A DNA stretch of 64,000 bases from an uncultured Flavobacteriales bacterium (GTDB lineage: Bacteria; Bacteroidota; Bacteroidia; Flavobacteriales_D; Crocinitomicaceae). The position numbers and the translations under genes are program-made. The DNA lies in contig CAJXJK010000009.1 of the NCBI GenBank assembly GCA_913054135.1, forward strand, positions 124,001 to 188,000, in the 5' to 3' direction. The notes under the pieces were generated by a model that did not search any database, was not told the DNA's origin, and worked only from the letters and a program-made list of their open reading frames with translations. Positions 61,637 to 64,000 of the stretch are shown here, one piece after another (the stretch's first letter is position 1; each line of letters opens with the position of its first letter).

Positions 61637-63379
61637 TTAGCTTTCAGTCTCTGATTTCTCAGATTCTTTTGCAGTTCGCTTCTTAAAATAAACCGATCTA
61701 AGATCCAAGAATCTCATTCCGTTTGTTTCTAAATCTCTAAGGTTTGATTGTTGAAGCATCATGTCTTCACCATACCAAAGAATGATGAAAGCTGCGTCAT
61801 CCATTAAGATTTTTTCAGCCTCAGCAAATGCTGCATACGACTCTTCTTGAGAACCTGAATGAGAACCTCTTTCGTAGGCTTCGTCAAAGGCAGGATTAAC
61901 ATATCTTGAACTATTCATGTATGAAGGAACTTCATTCGATTCAGGAACAATCTTACCATAAGCATTAACTAAGAAAGTTTCAGGATTTGGGAAATCACCA
62001 AACCAAGTTGATCTAAAGATATCTGCTTTACCCATTGCTTGATTTTCAATTAGCTGGTTGAACTCAACACCTTCTATCTCAATGTTTATATTCAAGTGAG
62101 ATCTCAATTGATTTTGAATTTCAGAAGCAATCAAATAAGCATCATTTCCTAATCTAAATTGCATTGATAATGAAGGGAAGTTTTTACCACCTGGGTAACC
62201 TGCTTCAGCTAATAATTTCTTCGCTCTATCAGGATTGAAAGTATATGAAGTATCTTCAATTCCCTCAAAATCATACCCTTTGAATACTTTTGTAATCGGA
62301 GGAGTGATACCGAACTTACCAATTTCATATGCTTGGTTTTTCATAATTTTCTCAACCAATTTCTTTCTGTTAACTGCCAAGTTAATTGCTTGTCTCACCT
62401 TCTTATTTTTCAAAACTGGAGTCTGCATGTTGAACTCAAGGTAAGTTGTTGAAAGTTGAGGTTGTGAAACCAACATATATTTTGGGGGATCACTTTCAAA
62501 GTCAGAAATTCTTTCTTCCAATACTTCTGATACACTCGTAATTGGAACGTTTGGAATATAAGAAAGACCACCTTCCCAGAATCTATCCATTTGATCATCT
62601 GAGTTTTCATAGTATTGGAAAACTACTGTGTCTAAATAAGGTAACTGAATTCCATTAGAATCTGACATCCAAAAATTAGGATTTTTACATAATCTAATCA
62701 TTTCAGAGTTCGACTCTTTATCATATGTAAAAGGACCTGTCCCTACTGGAGTATATTCACCTGCTTCAAAAGATTCATGAGGAACAATTGTCGCAAATAC
62801 CGTTGCCAACTTTTGCAAGAATACCGAACTTGGTTCTTTAATTTGGATTGTCACCGTGTTTCCTGAAGCATTGATTCCAGAAATAGACTCTGCAGTTCCG
62901 TTATAAAACTCATCTCCTCCAACAATTGTATTTGTGAAGTTATTGTAAGCACGATTTGTAGGTTCGTTCGTGTAAATGTTTTCAAAAGAATAAACTACAT
63001 CAGCTCCTTCAACTGCTCTTCCTTTACCATCTGCAAAACAAGAATTGTCTTGGAATTTAACTCCTTCTCTCAATGTAAACTCATAAGTAAGTCCATCTTC
63101 AGAAACAGTCCATTCAGTTGCTAATGCTGGCTCAAGCTCTAGAGTTTTAGGGTTGTATTTTACCAAACCTTCAAGAATTTGATCATATACCTGAGCAGTT
63201 TCAAGCTTTTGAACTTCAATCGGACGTATACACTTAAAGTAACTTGCCACTGGCATTGAGAAAGTTCCGCCAACAATAGAATTGTCATCCGTGTTGTTAT
63301 CAGAATCATCTGCTTCGCCTCCGCAGGCAAACAAAACTAAACTTAAACTGATAAGGCTGAGATTCTTAAATAATTTCAT
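61637..63379 (-). CDS. Peptide-type ABC transporter substrate-binding lipoprotein
   Basis: The 580-residue protein is an SBP_bac_5 family member. I use ATG 63379, giving the lipoprotein signal MKLFKNLSLISLSLVLFACG (Cys19); a TTG lies 12 bases upstream. Family blocks include EPALATEWTVSEDGLTYEFT, VGTGPFTYDK and KVRQAINLAVNRKKL. No permease or ATPase genes are near, so the transporter partners are elsewhere. It starts the run to hemW (gap 14 bases). A TATATTTG box lies at 63430-63423. Confidence 0.9.
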   Translation of the reverse strand: MKLFKNLSLISLSLVLFACGGEADDSDNNTDDNSIVGGTFSMPVASYFKCIRPIEVQKLETAQVYDQILEGLVKYNPKTLELEPALATEWTVSEDGLTYEFTLREGVKFQDNSCFADGKGRAVEGADVVYSFENIYTNEPTNRAYNNFTNTIVGGDEFYNGTAESISGINASGNTVTIQIKEPSSVFLQKLATVFATIVPHESFEAGEYTPVGTGPFTYDKESNSEMIRLCKNPNFWMSDSNGIQLPYLDTVVFQYYENSDDQMDRFWEGGLSYIPNVPITSVSEVLEERISDFESDPPKYMLVSQPQLSTTYLEFNMQTPVLKNKKVRQAINLAVNRKKLVEKIMKNQAYEIGKFGITPPITKVFKGYDFEGIEDTSYTFNPDRAKKLLAEAGYPGGKNFPSLSMQFRLGNDAYLIASEIQNQLRSHLNINIEIEGVEFNQLIENQAMGKADIFRSTWFGDFPNPETFLVNAYGKIVPESNEVPSYMNSSRYVNPAFDEAYERGSHSGSQEESYAAFAEAEKILMDDAAFIILWYGEDMMLQQSNLRDLETNGMRFLDLRSVYFKKRTAKESEKSETES

Positions 63380-63422
63380 ATTCAGGTTCAAAAAATGGAT
63401 TTGGTATTCATTAATTCTTATC

Positions 63423-63430
63423 CAAATATA
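63423..63430 (-). promoter_or_regulatory. -7 box of the substrate-binding lipoprotein gene
   Basis: On the - strand TATATTTG fits TAnnTTTG, 44 bases before the ATG at 63379. The -33 region is weak. The rest of 63431-63587 is A/T-rich and holds no gene that I can see. Confidence 0.45.
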
Positions 63431-63587
63431 AATTAAATTTATTTAGTACACGAAATGCTTGTGGATAATATGTTACAGATATTTATTACATTGTGAAAAA
63501 AATGCGCTTTTGCTTGTTTATCTAGATGGGAAGTTTTAATATTGCACTTACTTAGAAATGAAGTAAAGCGTTTTTATATTAGCTATT

Positions 63588-64000
63588 ATGTTGAAAAACA
63601 CACTCTTACTAGCAATAATTTTTCTCGGGGGATCTTACTCATCTTTCGCGGATTTGTCTATTGAAGGACATTACCAAGGGAAAAACTTATATGTTCAAAA
63701 CCCGGAAGATGAAGATGGGTTTGGATTTTGCGTCACTCGTGCAACCGTAAATGGTGATCCGATTTCTGACGGAATCCAGTCAAGTGCTTTTGAAATTAAT
63801 TTTGCTGAGTTTAGTGTAAATATTGGAGATCCAGTATTTATTGTACTAGATCACGGAATTGGTTGTAAGCCAAAAATTTTAAATCCAGAAGTACTAAAGC
63901 CTAAGAGTACATATGTAATTGGAGACATTTCTTGTTCCCCTGATGGTTCACTCACGTGGTCAACTACTGGTGAATCTGGAAAATTACCTTATGTTGTGGA
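63588..64000 (+). CDS. Exported protein, start of gene (cut by window edge)
   Basis: An ATG at 63588 opens a frame that stays open to the last base (137 full codons). It has a signal peptide (MLKNTLLLAIIFLGGSYSSFA) and a mature domain beginning DLSIEGHYQGKNLYVQNPED, with two Cys pairs of possible disulfides (FGFCVTR, GIGCKPK, ISCSPD). I do not know the family. Divergent from the substrate-binding lipoprotein gene with 208 bases between. Confidence 0.7.
   Translation, partial: MLKNTLLLAIIFLGGSYSSFADLSIEGHYQGKNLYVQNPEDEDGFGFCVTRATVNGDPISDGIQSSAFEINFAEFSVNIGDPVFIVLDHGIGCKPKILNPEVLKPKSTYVIGDISCSPDGSLTWSTTGESGKLPYVV

Overview
The window looks like a chromosome segment of a low-GC member of Bacteroidetes, most likely order Flavobacteriales (Crocinitomicaceae/Cryomorphaceae-like; the family is a guess). 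The evidence is the recurrent Bacteroidetes promoter form TTG/TTTG-N17-21-TAnnTTTG in front of several genes and the tRNA, the near absence of Shine-Dalgarno sequences, an F-ATPase operon led by bactofilin and AtpZ and lacking beta and epsilon, a peroxiredoxin/thioredoxin/DUF6952 operon, and many SPI/SPII exported proteins of unknown function.

Layout. 1-5700: end of an outer-membrane protein, then a TetR regulator with a three-part exporter (ABC protein with a strongly degenerate nucleotide-binding domain, HlyD-like adaptor, TolC-like channel) and a CutA-like protein. 5843-9702: housekeeping genes (SlyD-type isomerase, a barrel protein, gatC, plsC, trpS). 9840-20493: an ORF6N protein, a second DnaE polymerase and a Y-family polymerase (dnaE2-dinB) with an unusual repeat arrangement around dinB, two lipoprotein-like genes, a 23S rRNA pseudouridine synthase, a YfhO membrane protein and an SRAP (HMCES/YedK) DNA-crosslink protein.

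20639-38778: a tRNA-Asn gene followed by an integrated island of about 18 kb, bounded by a 21-bp repeat of the tRNA 3' end (one mismatch). It carries a large serine integrase whose coding end runs into the tRNA, small unknown genes, a winged-helix protein, a complete type I restriction-modification operon with an extra single-TRD specificity protein and a YgjP-like metallopeptidase, a HigB/HigA-ImmA module followed by two small proteins (at least one ADP-ribosyltransferase-like by motif), a XRE repressor with an operator cluster, a second small serine recombinase, a MORN-repeat exported protein and a nucleotidyltransferase. This is the accessory, defence-flavoured part of the window.

38779-64000: core genome again: DUF6952/thioredoxin/AhpC divergent from oxyR with clear promoters and OxyR-like sites, ssb, amidase-SPOR, a DUF3109-rnpA-S41 protease-O-antigen ligase operon, bactofilin-AtpZ-atpBEFHAG, a GldE/CorC-like protein, purD, then a five-gene run (peptide-binding lipoprotein, hemW, free-Met-R-sulfoxide reductase, Ig-like lipoprotein, FkbM-like methyltransferase), and the start of an exported protein cut by the window edge.

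All functional calls come from reading motifs; no database search was possible.
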